Shown here one piece after another: positions 24,161 through 32,839 of a DNA stretch of 51,203 nt. A program made the translations under genes and the position numbers. The DNA comes from Candidatus Peregrinibacteria bacterium GW2011_GWA2_33_10. GTDB lineage: Bacteria > Patescibacteriota > Gracilibacteria > UBA1369 > GWC2-33-13. Position 1 is the first letter of the stretch. Every line of letters starts with the position of its first letter. Where the stretch lies: contig LBOO01000015.1 of the NCBI GenBank assembly GCA_000989565.1, positions 1 through 51,203 of the forward strand, read 5' to 3'. The notes beneath the pieces were generated by a model that was not told the origin of the DNA, searched no databases, and saw nothing but the letters and a program-made list of their open reading frames with translations.

Positions 24161-26203
24161 ATGGATAATAAACATAAAGTTGAATTAAACATAGAAGGCA
24201 GAACTCTTAAATTGGAACAGGGTTTGTTCGCGGAACAATCGACAGGTGCGGTGTTGGCCAGTTTTGGAGATACTGTTGTTCTCGCGACTTGTGTAATGAG
24301 TGATCAGAAAAGGGATGGTATTGATTTTTTCCCTTTGAGTGTGGATTATGAAGAAAAATTTTATGCCACAGGCAAGATTAAAGGGAGCAGATTCATAAAA
24401 AGAGAAGGTCAGCCTTCAGAGAATGCGATTTTAACTTCACGTTTGATTGATCGTCCTCTGAGACCATTATTTCCGAAAGATATGAGAAATGATGTTCAGA
24501 TTATTTCTATGGCACTTTCAGCAGACATGGAAGTGGAGCCCGGAATTACGGCCATTAACGCGGCTTCAGCGGCTTTGGTGGTTTCGGGAATACCTTTTGA
24601 TGGTCCAGTTGGAGCGGTCAGAATTGGATATATTAATGATGACAATAATGAGAAAAAGTTAATAGTGAATCCAACTTATGAGCAAATAGAAAAAGGTTTT
24701 TTGGATTTGGTCGTTGTCGGCACTAAAGACGCGATTACTATGGTAGAAGCCGGAGCCAAGGAAGTTCCGGAAGATGTTTTACTTCAGGCATTGGAGATTG
24801 CTCATACTCATATTAAAAAACTATGCGCTTTGCAGGAAGAATTAAGAGCAAAAATCGCACCCAAAACTATTTCTTATGAAAGTGTTGACATTAATAAAGA
24901 TGTTTATGATGCGGTAAACAATTCTGTCAATGATGAAGCGTTTGATAATGTCAAAGGTAAAACAAAGGCTGAAATCAAAGTAAAATTGCACGAAATTGAA
25001 GATCAAGTAATTTCAAAACTTCAGTCTGAAATTGACGCGGAAAAGTTTTCGGAGAAAAAAATTAAAGAAGTTTTAAGTGAAAAATTTGAAAAAAGAATGC
25101 GTTATAATATTTTAGAAAAAGAAATCAGAGTTGACGGACGTAAGTTGGATGAAATCAGACCTGTTTCATGCATGACCGGAGTTTTACCAAGAACTCATGG
25201 ATCCGCGATTTTTCAAAGAGGCCAAACTCAGGCTTTAACGATTACGACTTTGGGTTCACCGGGAGCTGCTCAGATTATTGATACAATGGATGAGGATTCT
25301 GTGAAAAGATATATGCATCACTATAATTTTCCTCCTTTTTCAACAGGCGAGGCGAAACCTCTCCGCGGAGCTTCCAGAAGAGAAATCGGGCATGGTGCTT
25401 TGGCTGAAAGAGCTTTGGTGCCTGTAATTCCGGATAAAGATGTTTTTCCATATACAATTCGTCTTGTTTCAGAAATATTATCATGCAATGGATCCAGTTC
25501 TATGGCTTCTGTTTGCGGTTCCACTTTATCTTTAATGGACGCGGGAGTGCCGATTAAGAAACCTGTTTCCGGAATTGCGATGGGGTTAGTTACTGGTGAA
25601 AATGGAGCTTTTAAAATTTTATCGGACATTCAGGGTGTGGAAGATTTTGCGGGAGATATGGATTTTAAGGTTACAGGAACAAGTGATGGAATTACCGCTC
25701 TTCAGATGGATATTAAAGTAAAAGGTCTTTCTTTGGATATAATGCGCAAAGCTTTGAATCAAGCAAAACAAGGACGGGATTTTATTTTGCAAAAAATGCT
25801 TGAATGTTTGCCTGATACAAAATCCGAATTGTCAAAATATGCGCCTTTAATCATGTCTATTCAAATTGATCCTGATCAGATCAGGGATGTTATTGGAAAG
25901 GGCGGAGAAACTATTCAAAAAATTATCGCCGATACAGGCGTGGAAATCGATATTGAGGATTCCGGTTTAGTGGTAATCACTTCTCCGAATCAGGAAAGCG
26001 GATTAAAAGCCGCGGATATAGTCAGAAGTATTACTTATATTCCAAAGGCCGGAGAAAAATTTAAAGCAAAAATCGTGAAACTTATGGAATTCGGAGCTTT
26101 CGCTGAATTTGCGCCGGGAAAAGAAGGTTTAATTCATATTTCTCAATTATCAAAAAACCGAGTGGTTAATTTTTTTATAGTTTTATATTTGTTTTTTACA
26201 TGA
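24161..26203 (+). CDS. pnp: Polynucleotide phosphorylase, truncated in the S1 domain
   Basis: A 680-residue 3'-5' phosphorolytic exoribonuclease of mRNA decay. Two RNase PH domains (about 5-225 and 310-545, with FSTGEAKPLRGASRREIGHG and DIQGVEDFAGDMDFKV), a helical linker, and a KH domain (about 566-622, VIGKGGETIQ) are complete. The S1 RNA-binding domain starts near 632 (FKAKIVKLMEFGAFAEF) but after GLIHISQLSKNRV the sequence turns into a hydrophobic tail, NFFIVLYLFFT, and stops. About 35-40 residues of the S1 barrel are missing. The stop overlaps the start of an ABC ATPase gene by four bases, which suggests a rearrangement joined the two. Confidence 0.95.
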   Translation: MDNKHKVELNIEGRTLKLEQGLFAEQSTGAVLASFGDTVVLATCVMSDQKRDGIDFFPLSVDYEEKFYATGKIKGSRFIKREGQPSENAILTSRLIDRPLRPLFPKDMRNDVQIISMALSADMEVEPGITAINAASAALVVSGIPFDGPVGAVRIGYINDDNNEKKLIVNPTYEQIEKGFLDLVVVGTKDAITMVEAGAKEVPEDVLLQALEIAHTHIKKLCALQEELRAKIAPKTISYESVDINKDVYDAVNNSVNDEAFDNVKGKTKAEIKVKLHEIEDQVISKLQSEIDAEKFSEKKIKEVLSEKFEKRMRYNILEKEIRVDGRKLDEIRPVSCMTGVLPRTHGSAIFQRGQTQALTITTLGSPGAAQIIDTMDEDSVKRYMHHYNFPPFSTGEAKPLRGASRREIGHGALAERALVPVIPDKDVFPYTIRLVSEILSCNGSSSMASVCGSTLSLMDAGVPIKKPVSGIAMGLVTGENGAFKILSDIQGVEDFAGDMDFKVTGTSDGITALQMDIKVKGLSLDIMRKALNQAKQGRDFILQKMLECLPDTKSELSKYAPLIMSIQIDPDQIRDVIGKGGETIQKIIADTGVEIDIEDSGLVVITSPNQESGLKAADIVRSITYIPKAGEKFKAKIVKLMEFGAFAEFAPGKEGLIHISQLSKNRVVNFFIVLYLFFT

Positions 26204-27132
26204 TTGAAGTTAAAAATTTAACAAAATTATACGGAGATTTTATTGCTGTTGATAATATTTCTTTTACTGTGAATAAGGGGGAAATAGTCGGCTTCTTGGG
26301 GCCGAACGGGGCCGGAAAAACCACTACAATGAAAATGTTGACTTGTTATTTATCACCCAATAAAGGAGAGATCAAGCTTAATAATCTTGATGTTTTTGAA
26401 AATTCTTTGGATGTGCGAAAGAACATTGGGTATTTACCTGAAAATACGCCTGTTTACGAAGATCTGAATGTAATTGAGAGCTTGGAATTTTTTGCTCAAA
26501 TTCATCATATTGATACGGAGAAGAGAGATAAGGCCATTAAACGGGTTATTGAATCCTGCGGTTTAGGTGAAAAATTAAAAAATGAAGTTTCTGAATTATC
26601 AAAAGGTTATAAGCAAAGATTAGGGCTTGCTCAAGCTTTGATTCATAATCCTGACATTTTGATTTTGGATGAGCCTACGACAGGCCTTGATCCAAACCAA
26701 ATCGCTGAAATTAGGGATTTAATTAAGGAAATCGGAAAAAATAAAACAATTATTTTATCCACTCATATTCTTTCAGAGGTCGAAGCGACGTGTGATCGAG
26801 TAATTATTATTAATAGAGGTAAAATTGTGGGACAGGATACCCCCGAGGGGTTAAAACTGAGGAGCGAGGCCGCGAATGTGGTTTATATTGAATTTGAAGG
26901 TAAATTAAGAGAAGCTGAAGAGATTTTAAGGCAAATTGAAGGCGTGAAAAATTTATATAAAGTGGATTGTGATTTGCCAAAGGTTCATCGGTTGCGCATT
27001 GAAACTGAAAATGATTTGGATTTGAGAAAAGAAATTAATCACGCGTTGCAAAAAAATGAAATGGAGCTTCTCGAAATGCGAAAGGAGAAGGCTTCGCTGG
27101 AAGAAGTTTTCCGTCAATTAACCTCTAATTAA
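26200..27132 (+). CDS. ABC transporter ATPase (GldA-like)
   Basis: A 310-residue ATPase with Walker A GPNGAGKTT (about 34-42), Q-loop YLPENTPVYEDL, signature LSKGYKQR, Walker B ILILDEP and switch STHIL. The extra C-terminal domain (about 220-310) is of the kind seen in ABC-2 exporters. It powers the permease encoded four bases downstream. With the GldG-like and DUF4340 genes it forms the gliding-type ABC cluster found in many bacteria that do not glide; its substrate is unknown. The start overlaps the truncated pnp stop (ATGA). Confidence 0.93.
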   Translation: MIEVKNLTKLYGDFIAVDNISFTVNKGEIVGFLGPNGAGKTTTMKMLTCYLSPNKGEIKLNNLDVFENSLDVRKNIGYLPENTPVYEDLNVIESLEFFAQIHHIDTEKRDKAIKRVIESCGLGEKLKNEVSELSKGYKQRLGLAQALIHNPDILILDEPTTGLDPNQIAEIRDLIKEIGKNKTIILSTHILSEVEATCDRVIIINRGKIVGQDTPEGLKLRSEAANVVYIEFEGKLREAEEILRQIEGVKNLYKVDCDLPKVHRLRIETENDLDLRKEINHALQKNEMELLEMRKEKASLEEVFRQLTSN

Positions 27133-27135
27133 TTT

Positions 27136-27852
27136 ATGAGAAATATTTTCGCGATAATTAAAAAAGAATTGAAAATTTATTTTAACTCTCCAATAGCCTA
27201 TATCTTTTTGGTTGTTTTTTTGCTTATTTCATCAATGATGTTTTTCATGGACTTTTTTTTGTTGGGAAGGGCGGAAATGCGTTATTTTTTTGAATGGCTG
27301 CCAATAATTTTTATTCCATTTATTCCCGCAGTTACTATGAGGCTTTGGGCAGAGGAAAAAAAGCAAGGAACCATCGAACTTTTGCTTACTTTGCCAATTA
27401 AAGATATTGAAGTTGTGATTGGAAAATACGCGGCAACTTCTTTATTTATTTTGCTTTCATTAGTTTTAACTTTTTCAATTCCTCTTATTTTAGGTATTTT
27501 AGGTAATCCTGATTGGGGTGTGATTTTTACTTCTTATTTTGGAAGTTTTCTATTGGCGATTTCTTTGATAGCCATTGGAATGACAATCTCGATATTCACA
27601 TCGAATCAAATTATTGCTTGGATTTTAAGCACTGCTGTATTTTTTATTTTATTGCTTATTGGATTTCCTTTTTTCTTAAATTATACTCCGGAATTTTTGA
27701 TTAATTTTTTCGAAAATCTAGGTTTTATGTCTCATTACAGATCTTTTATTATTGGCGTTATTGATTCTTCGGATATTATTTATTATTTGTCTTTAATTTC
27801 GTTATTTTTATTGATTAATGTGATTAAGTTGGATAGTAGGAGATATAGATGA
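27136..27852 (+). CDS. ABC-2 type permease (GldF-like)
   Basis: A 238-residue membrane protein with six hydrophobic helices. The N-terminal FAIIKKELKIYFNSPIAYIF and the loop MRLWAEEKKQGTIELLLTLP are the characteristic ABC-2/GldF blocks. It should form the channel with the ATPase encoded directly before it and act with the GldG-like protein after it. The cargo is unknown. Confidence 0.9.
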   Translation: MRNIFAIIKKELKIYFNSPIAYIFLVVFLLISSMMFFMDFFLLGRAEMRYFFEWLPIIFIPFIPAVTMRLWAEEKKQGTIELLLTLPIKDIEVVIGKYAATSLFILLSLVLTFSIPLILGILGNPDWGVIFTSYFGSFLLAISLIAIGMTISIFTSNQIIAWILSTAVFFILLLIGFPFFLNYTPEFLINFFENLGFMSHYRSFIIGVIDSSDIIYYLSLISLFLLINVIKLDSRRYR

Positions 27853-27899
27853 GGTCAGGGATCAGGAAGTTTTATTTTTTCATTTAATAATTATTTTGT

Positions 27900-29546
27900 A
27901 TGGATTTTAGGAAAAAATTCAGTTATGCGGCGAATTCTTTGGTTATAATTATAAGTGTTTTGGTGATAATTTTGTTGATAAATATTTTTGGCGGGCGTCA
28001 TTTTTTTCGTTTGGATTTTACACAAAATAATATGTATTCGATTAGTGACGGGACTAAAAATATTTTAGGAAATTTGGATGACAAAGTGATGATTAAGGCT
28101 TATTTCTCAGGAACCTTGCCTCCACAATTAAAAGATTATCCGAAAATTACGGAAGATATATTAAATGAATATAAAAAAGAATCTAAAGGAAAATTGAATT
28201 ATCGTTTTTTGGATCCGGAAAAAAAATCCGAGTACGCGGAGGAAGCTCGAGAGATCGGCATTCAGGAAACTTCAGTTGGAATTGTGAAGGCCAATGAAAG
28301 ATCATTGCAAAATGTATTTTTGGGATTGGGTATATTTTATAGGGATAAACAGGAGATTATTACAAATATCAATTTGTCCAATTTGGAATATGATTTAACT
28401 TCAGCGATTAAAAATGCCACAAAAACGCGAAATAAAATTATTGGTTTTGTGAAAGGTCATGGGATTTTAGAGATTCGAGACAGCGCAAATCAACCTGGTG
28501 CATATTTTCAATTTGGGGAGCTTCTGAATCAGAATTATGAGGTTAGACTGATCGATTTAAAAGATCAGGATTTAAAAGAAATCGATACTTTAATAGTGGC
28601 CGGGCCGAAAGAAAATTTTGGGGATGAGGAATTGTTTAAAATTGATCAATTTTTGGTGAAAGGTGGCAGCGCGATTTTTATTATTGATGAATTCGGTTTA
28701 GACGCAAATTTGCAGCCGATAGATGTTTCTACTGATTTGAATCGTATTTATGAGAGTTTCGGCGTGAAGGTAAAAAATGGATATATTGCTGATCAAAACA
28801 ATACATATGCTAATTTTCCCACAGCTTCAGGACAAGTTTTTATCCCCTATCCGTATTGGGTTCAAACTTTGAATTCCTTTATGAGTAAAGAAAATCCTGT
28901 TACGGCAAACTTGGATGGAATTATTTTTCCTTGGGTAAATTCTTTGGAAATTTCAAAAAAAGATAATGTAAAAGTGGAAAAACTCGTTGAGAGTTCGTCG
29001 TCAAGTACATTTATTGAATCTGATATAAATTTAGATCCGAATTTTGCCAATAATTTAATTAAAAATCTTAAAAAGGAAGACGCAAAAAGCCATCCTATCG
29101 CTGCTTTGTTTAAGGTTAATTATAATAGTATTTTCACTGAACCTCCTACAATAAAGGATGATAGCGGCACCGGCGAAAATAGTTCAAACTTACCTGTTTT
29201 GAATGAAAATAAAAAAATAGATTTGGAATTTATCAAATCCGGCCAAAAGCAAGCTAATATCGCAGTACTAAGCAGTTCTTACGCTTTAATGGATTACTTT
29301 TTAATGCAGTTTAATCAGAACGCGGCTTTTTTCTTAAATTTAGTTGATTTTATTACTATTGACTCAGCTTTGATCGATATCCGCTCAAAAGGAGTTGATA
29401 CCAGAGCAATTCAAAATATTTCGAATGATAAGAAAAATTTAATTAAAGCAATCGGGGTTTTGGGCATGCCCATACTAATTTCCGCATTTGGAATTTTCCG
29501 ATTTTGGAGAAGAAAGCAGAAGAAAAAAGTTAAGGCTACTTATTAA
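27900..29546 (+). CDS. GldG-like ABC transporter auxiliary protein
   Basis: A 548-residue protein with an N-terminal membrane helix (about 14-33), a large extracytoplasmic part, and a C-terminal membrane helix near 517-535 followed by a basic tail (RRKQKKKVK). FRLDFTQNNMYSISDGTKNIL, then LDDKVMIKAYFSG and DLTSAIKNATK are typical of the GldG/ABC_transp_aux family. The domain near 150-260 (GFVKGHG, DTLIVAGPKENF) has a GATase-like character. It acts with the permease just upstream (47-bp gap), in an export or envelope role not yet defined. Confidence 0.85.
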   Translation: MDFRKKFSYAANSLVIIISVLVIILLINIFGGRHFFRLDFTQNNMYSISDGTKNILGNLDDKVMIKAYFSGTLPPQLKDYPKITEDILNEYKKESKGKLNYRFLDPEKKSEYAEEAREIGIQETSVGIVKANERSLQNVFLGLGIFYRDKQEIITNINLSNLEYDLTSAIKNATKTRNKIIGFVKGHGILEIRDSANQPGAYFQFGELLNQNYEVRLIDLKDQDLKEIDTLIVAGPKENFGDEELFKIDQFLVKGGSAIFIIDEFGLDANLQPIDVSTDLNRIYESFGVKVKNGYIADQNNTYANFPTASGQVFIPYPYWVQTLNSFMSKENPVTANLDGIIFPWVNSLEISKKDNVKVEKLVESSSSSTFIESDINLDPNFANNLIKNLKKEDAKSHPIAALFKVNYNSIFTEPPTIKDDSGTGENSSNLPVLNENKKIDLEFIKSGQKQANIAVLSSSYALMDYFLMQFNQNAAFFLNLVDFITIDSALIDIRSKGVDTRAIQNISNDKKNLIKAIGVLGMPILISAFGIFRFWRRKQKKKVKATY

Positions 29547-29565
29547 TGAATTTAATTAAAAAACT

Positions 29566-30132
29566 ATGAAAAAGTTCTACAAAACTTATGTTTTATTATT
29601 TATTTTGATTATTCTTTCTGTTTTAGTTCTTATTCTTGATAACCCGGAAAAATCAGCGGAAAAAGAAAATCAGCAGTTTAATAAACCTATAATTTCCAAT
29701 ATTGATGTGGTAAATAAATTTATTATCAAGAACAAGGATTCGGAAATAATTTTTAAAAAATCTGAGAAAAAATGGTTGATTGAAAATGCGGGAAATAGTT
29801 TAGCCAATTTTGAAGAAGTTGATAAACTGCTTTCTAATTTGGAAGCGATGACACGTGAAAATGTAATCTCGGAAGATAAAACTCAGTGGAGTTATTTCGA
29901 AGTTGATGAGAATACGGGAAGACAAATAATCTTGTTTAATGATGAGAAAAAAATTGCCGCTTTTTTTGTAGGAAGAAGTGGGAACCCAAATTTTGACGAT
30001 CAATATATTCGTATTGAAAATGAAAATATAATTTATAAAACTCAAGGTATTTTGGATGATATATTTTCAAAGACAATTGAGCAATGGAAAACTGAGGTTG
30101 AAAAAGAAGAGCCAGTACCCGAAACAAAATAA
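29566..30132 (+). CDS. DUF4340-type protein
   Basis: A 188-residue protein with one N-terminal membrane helix (about 7-25) and an extracytoplasmic domain. The block IIFKKSEKKWLIENAG followed by ANFEEVDKLLSNLEAM is typical of DUF4340, which nearly always follows GldG-like genes. It lies 19 bp after that gene and is probably a subunit or accessory of the ABC-2 system. Confidence 0.82.
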   Translation: MKKFYKTYVLLFILIILSVLVLILDNPEKSAEKENQQFNKPIISNIDVVNKFIIKNKDSEIIFKKSEKKWLIENAGNSLANFEEVDKLLSNLEAMTRENVISEDKTQWSYFEVDENTGRQIILFNDEKKIAAFFVGRSGNPNFDDQYIRIENENIIYKTQGILDDIFSKTIEQWKTEVEKEEPVPETK

Positions 30133-30143
30133 TCATTTCAAAA

Positions 30144-30995
30144 ATGGACAAGCGCACTAAATATTTAATTGAACTTCAAATCGTAAATTTTATTTTCGGA
30201 TTTGTGGGGATTTTCGCTAAATTGATCACTTTAAGTGCTGAAGCGATAATATTTTTTCGAGCTTTATTTACTGCTTTTATTTTGTATTTTTTTATTTCAT
30301 TCAAAAAAATCAATTTTAAAATAAAAGATAAAAAGCAGATGAAGCTTATTATTTTTCTGGGTATTTTATTTGGTTTTCATTGGGTTCTTTACTATTCCGC
30401 CATTAAAATTTCCACAGTGGCAATTGGATTTTTAGCTCTTTTAACGCATCCTGTTATAACTGTTTTTTTGGAACCGATTTTTAGAAAAGAAAAAATCAAG
30501 ATGATTGATGTTTTCAGCGGTTTATTGGTAATTATCGGAATTCTTTTGATGGTGCCTGAATTTTCATTGAAAAACGATATTACTTTGGGTCTTACTTTAG
30601 GCATAATCGCGGCTTTCTTTTATAGTTTCCGCAACATTATGTTAAAAGACATTTCCGATGAATACCCGACTTCGCTTTTAATGTTTTATCAAGTTCTAGT
30701 CAGTTTTATTATCTTGATTCCATTTGTGGATTTCGTAAATTTGCAACCTACTTCAAAGGATTTTTTGTATTTAGTTATTTTAGCTTTAGTATTTACGGCA
30801 ATTCCGCATACTATTTTCGCGCGTTTATTTCGTGTCATTAAAGCAAAAACCGTGAGTATCAGCGCAAGTCTGCAACCGGTTTACGCGACTATAATCGCTT
30901 ATTTTGTTTTAAGTGAAGTACCGAGTTTAAGAACAATTATTGGCGGGGCAATAATTGTGGTAACCGCGATTTTGGAGAGTTTTAAGAAGGAATAA
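30144..30995 (+). CDS. EamA/DMT-family transporter
   Basis: A 283-residue membrane protein with ten predicted helices in two similar halves, the EamA layout. FRALFTAFILYFFISFKK and GILFGFHWVLYYSAIK in the first half and FYSFRNIMLKD and ARLFRVIKAKTVSISASLQP in the second are family blocks. DMT transporters export amino acids or other small metabolites; the substrate cannot be told. It follows the DUF4340 gene after 11 bp and may share its transcript. Confidence 0.9.
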   Translation: MDKRTKYLIELQIVNFIFGFVGIFAKLITLSAEAIIFFRALFTAFILYFFISFKKINFKIKDKKQMKLIIFLGILFGFHWVLYYSAIKISTVAIGFLALLTHPVITVFLEPIFRKEKIKMIDVFSGLLVIIGILLMVPEFSLKNDITLGLTLGIIAAFFYSFRNIMLKDISDEYPTSLLMFYQVLVSFIILIPFVDFVNLQPTSKDFLYLVILALVFTAIPHTIFARLFRVIKAKTVSISASLQPVYATIIAYFVLSEVPSLRTIIGGAIIVVTAILESFKKE

Positions 30996-31163
30996 TCAAA
31001 GTGGAGTGATCGGAACTACTCCCTTGATGCCTTCTATAATTTCGCATGTTTTAGTATTTTCTTTATCCGCACAATCAAATTTTATGATATTTTTTTGATT
31101 TATCAAAACATTGAGCATAATCATAATTATCAAGCATACTAAAGCTCTAAACAAATTTTTCAT
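30996..31163 (-). CDS. Small exported or membrane peptide
   Basis: A 55-residue ORF on the minus strand, MKNLFRALVCLIIMIMLNVL at its start, giving a positively charged N-terminus and a hydrophobic helix like a signal peptide or anchor. A short mature part follows with two cysteines (Cys31, Cys40) that could form a disulfide. Its stop codon abuts the stop of the convergent EamA gene. I do not recognise a family. The composition and the tight packing support it moderately. Confidence 0.5.
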   Translation of the reverse strand: MKNLFRALVCLIIMIMLNVLINQKNIIKFDCADKENTKTCEIIEGIKGVVPITPL

Positions 31164-31236
31164 AATAAAAAATTAGGAATATAAATTCCTTCCGCAGGAC
31201 ATAGTATCAGATTAGGAATTTTCGTCAATTGAAATT

Positions 31237-31330
31237 GATAAAATTAAATGCAGCAGGCACAATATTTATTTTTCCACCACATAAACAGGGTTACAAAATA
31301 AATATTGTGCCTGCTGCATTTAATTTTATC
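31237..31330. repeat. Perfect 36-bp inverted repeat (giant hairpin)
   Basis: Arms 31237-31272 and 31295-31330 are exact reverse complements with a 22-bp loop. The core of each arm reads GCAGCAGGCACAATATTTAT. There is no ORF inside. The arms are far longer than a terminator and no T-run follows. It lies between the small minus-strand gene and the tRNA-Phe promoter. A MITE-like insertion or a structured RNA are the main options. Confidence 0.9.
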
Positions 31331-31359
31331 TTGATTATAGGTATCTCATAATATAGAAT
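31331..31359 (+). promoter_or_regulatory. Probable tRNA-Phe promoter
   Basis: TTGATT (31331-31336), a 17-bp spacer and TAGAAT (31354-31359), 25 bp before the tRNA. The -35 box starts at the base following the giant hairpin. Confidence 0.45.
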
Positions 31360-31384
31360 TCGAGTGTTGTTTTAATATAATTTT

Positions 31385-31459
31385 GCCGGGGTAGCTCAGT
31401 GGTAGAGCACACGACTGAAAATCGTGGTGTCGACAGTTCAATTCTGTCTCCCGGCACCA
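31385..31459 (+). tRNA. tRNA-Phe (GAA)
   Basis: A complete cloverleaf with acceptor GCCGGGG pairing with TCCCGGC (one G-T), anticodon stem CACGA/TCGTG with loop CTGAAAA giving anticodon GAA, a T-arm with GTTCAATTC, and an encoded CCA at 31457-31459. It is followed by the convergent M15 peptidase gene. Confidence 0.97.
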
Positions 31460-31471
31460 AAAATTTGCACT

Positions 31472-32353
31472 TTATTTTATTTTTTTATAATTAGGCAACA
31501 GTTCCGGGCGGAATTCGAAATGCATGGTGTCGTAATGCATCCAGTTTTCTCCCCAGATGAAGCCGTATTTTTCAAATATTTTTACTATTTCAATAGGTAT
31601 TTGGTTTTCATATTGGCTGTTTTTATCTGAATTCCATAACCAATAATCGCCATATGGTGTAGCGTTTATATCAATTGCGATACCCCAACTGTGCGGGCTT
31701 AACTGATTAGAATTTTTAATTTTTCTGTAGTTAAAACTTCCTGCTATGTTTTCTAGATATTTTCTAAAATGCGGTTTTTGCGCGATTAGTTGTTGTAGTT
31801 CGCTTAAAACTTCTTTTAATTGTTTATCTACATTGTTTACTGTGGTGATTTTTAAATGTTTATTTTCTGCGGTTTTAAAAGGCCAAGTTAAGGTTACTAA
31901 TTTGCTTGACACTTCGGAAGGACTACTTCCGTAAATAGAACTGAAAAACTTTTGGCATCTTATTCTTCCGGGATCGTAATCAGGAGTTAGAGATTGCCAA
32001 TTTTTTTGAACATAATCTCCTCCATAATAAGGGAGCAACATTTGATCTTCCAAGTCCGCATTTTCTAATTTTTGTTCCGGAGTTTTTTTAATATTATCAT
32101 TTATCTGTATTCTTGTACCGTTTCTTAATATTAAATAGTTACCTTCTTTTCTATATATATGATCTTCATAAGCTTTTTGAAAATTTATTAAAAATTCCGG
32201 TGTTCTTTCTGCATAAGCATCTTTTAATAATAACGAAAAGTATGTGGCTAGTGTTGTAAGTCCTATTTCACCTACTTGAATTATAAACTCTCTTCTATCA
32301 ATTTGATCAGGTCTCTCAGTTTGTTCTATTTTGTTATCTAAAATTTCTTTCAT
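31472..32353 (-). CDS. M15-family D,D-peptidase with a Tat-like signal
   Basis: A 293-residue zinc peptidase of the M15/VanY type that trims peptidoglycan peptides. The metal site is His221 and Asp228 (SPHSWGIAIDIN) and His278 (TMHFEFRP), with GFIWGENWMHYD before it. The N-terminus carries DRREFI at residues 19-24 and a hydrophobic stretch ending DAYA near 48, which resembles a twin-arginine signal peptide. It is a different M15 subtype from the VanY domain of the large hydrolase at 16269-19565. It is the last gene of a minus-strand group with the FHA proteins, 50 bp after its neighbour. Confidence 0.88.
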   Translation of the reverse strand: MKEILDNKIEQTERPDQIDRREFIIQVGEIGLTTLATYFSLLLKDAYAERTPEFLINFQKAYEDHIYRKEGNYLILRNGTRIQINDNIKKTPEQKLENADLEDQMLLPYYGGDYVQKNWQSLTPDYDPGRIRCQKFFSSIYGSSPSEVSSKLVTLTWPFKTAENKHLKITTVNNVDKQLKEVLSELQQLIAQKPHFRKYLENIAGSFNYRKIKNSNQLSPHSWGIAIDINATPYGDYWLWNSDKNSQYENQIPIEIVKIFEKYGFIWGENWMHYDTMHFEFRPELLPNYKKIK

Positions 32354-32403
32354 AATTATTTGGTTAAATCATTTGTCTGCTTTTTATTATTTTTTGGATT
32401 TTT

Positions 32404-32835
32404 TTACGAGTGTCTTGTTTTTGTATATCTTAATTTAAAATCTCCTAAAAGTTTAATTTTCGCATTTAAACTTTCAGATATTTGTATTGTTTGTGGGGTG
32501 ATTGTTATTCCTCCTTGGAAAGGATTGTTTACATTTTTATAGGGATTCTCAGGGAAATGGATATCATTCAAGTGGCTACTTCCATAGTGTAGAGTGCTGT
32601 AACTGGGATTATTCAAAGAGAAACTAAATGTTTGATTGAGAATTTTCAATATTAATTTTCCATTTTCTGTGGAGATTTTTAATATTTCTTCTTTGCCTGA
32701 GTCTTCATTAATGAGAATTCCTGAGCCATCGAGCAAATTTTTTAATTCAATGCGTAAAATTAATCGATTACTTATTACTTCAGGATGAATTATAATTTCT
32801 TCAGGAGCTAAATTTTCTAAATTTTGAATTTTCAT
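32404..32835 (-). CDS. FHA-like protein lacking the phosphopeptide-binding residues
   Basis: About 143 residues from the ATG at 32835, chosen because it starts four bases after the upstream gene's stop; a longer form would start at 32874 inside that gene. The sequence runs parallel to the N-terminal domain of its neighbour: EEIIIHPEV, LDGSGILINE, TLHYGSSHLNDIHFP and LLGDFKLRY match EEITIAPEL, INASGVLLDD, TYGRLPICDIKFP and LLGDFIISR. The FHA Arg and the SRSH block are absent, so phosphothreonine binding is unlikely. It is probably a diverged duplicate. Confidence 0.65.
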   Translation of the reverse strand: MKIQNLENLAPEEIIIHPEVISNRLILRIELKNLLDGSGILINEDSGKEEILKISTENGKLILKILNQTFSFSLNNPSYSTLHYGSSHLNDIHFPENPYKNVNNPFQGGITITPQTIQISESLNAKIKLLGDFKLRYTKTRHS

Positions 32836-32839
32836 TTTG

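Noticed and set aside
31376-31381. TATAAT just before tRNA-Phe as its -10 box
   Set aside because: Only three bases separate it from the mature tRNA 5' end, which would put the start inside the tRNA; TAGAAT at 31354 fits better.
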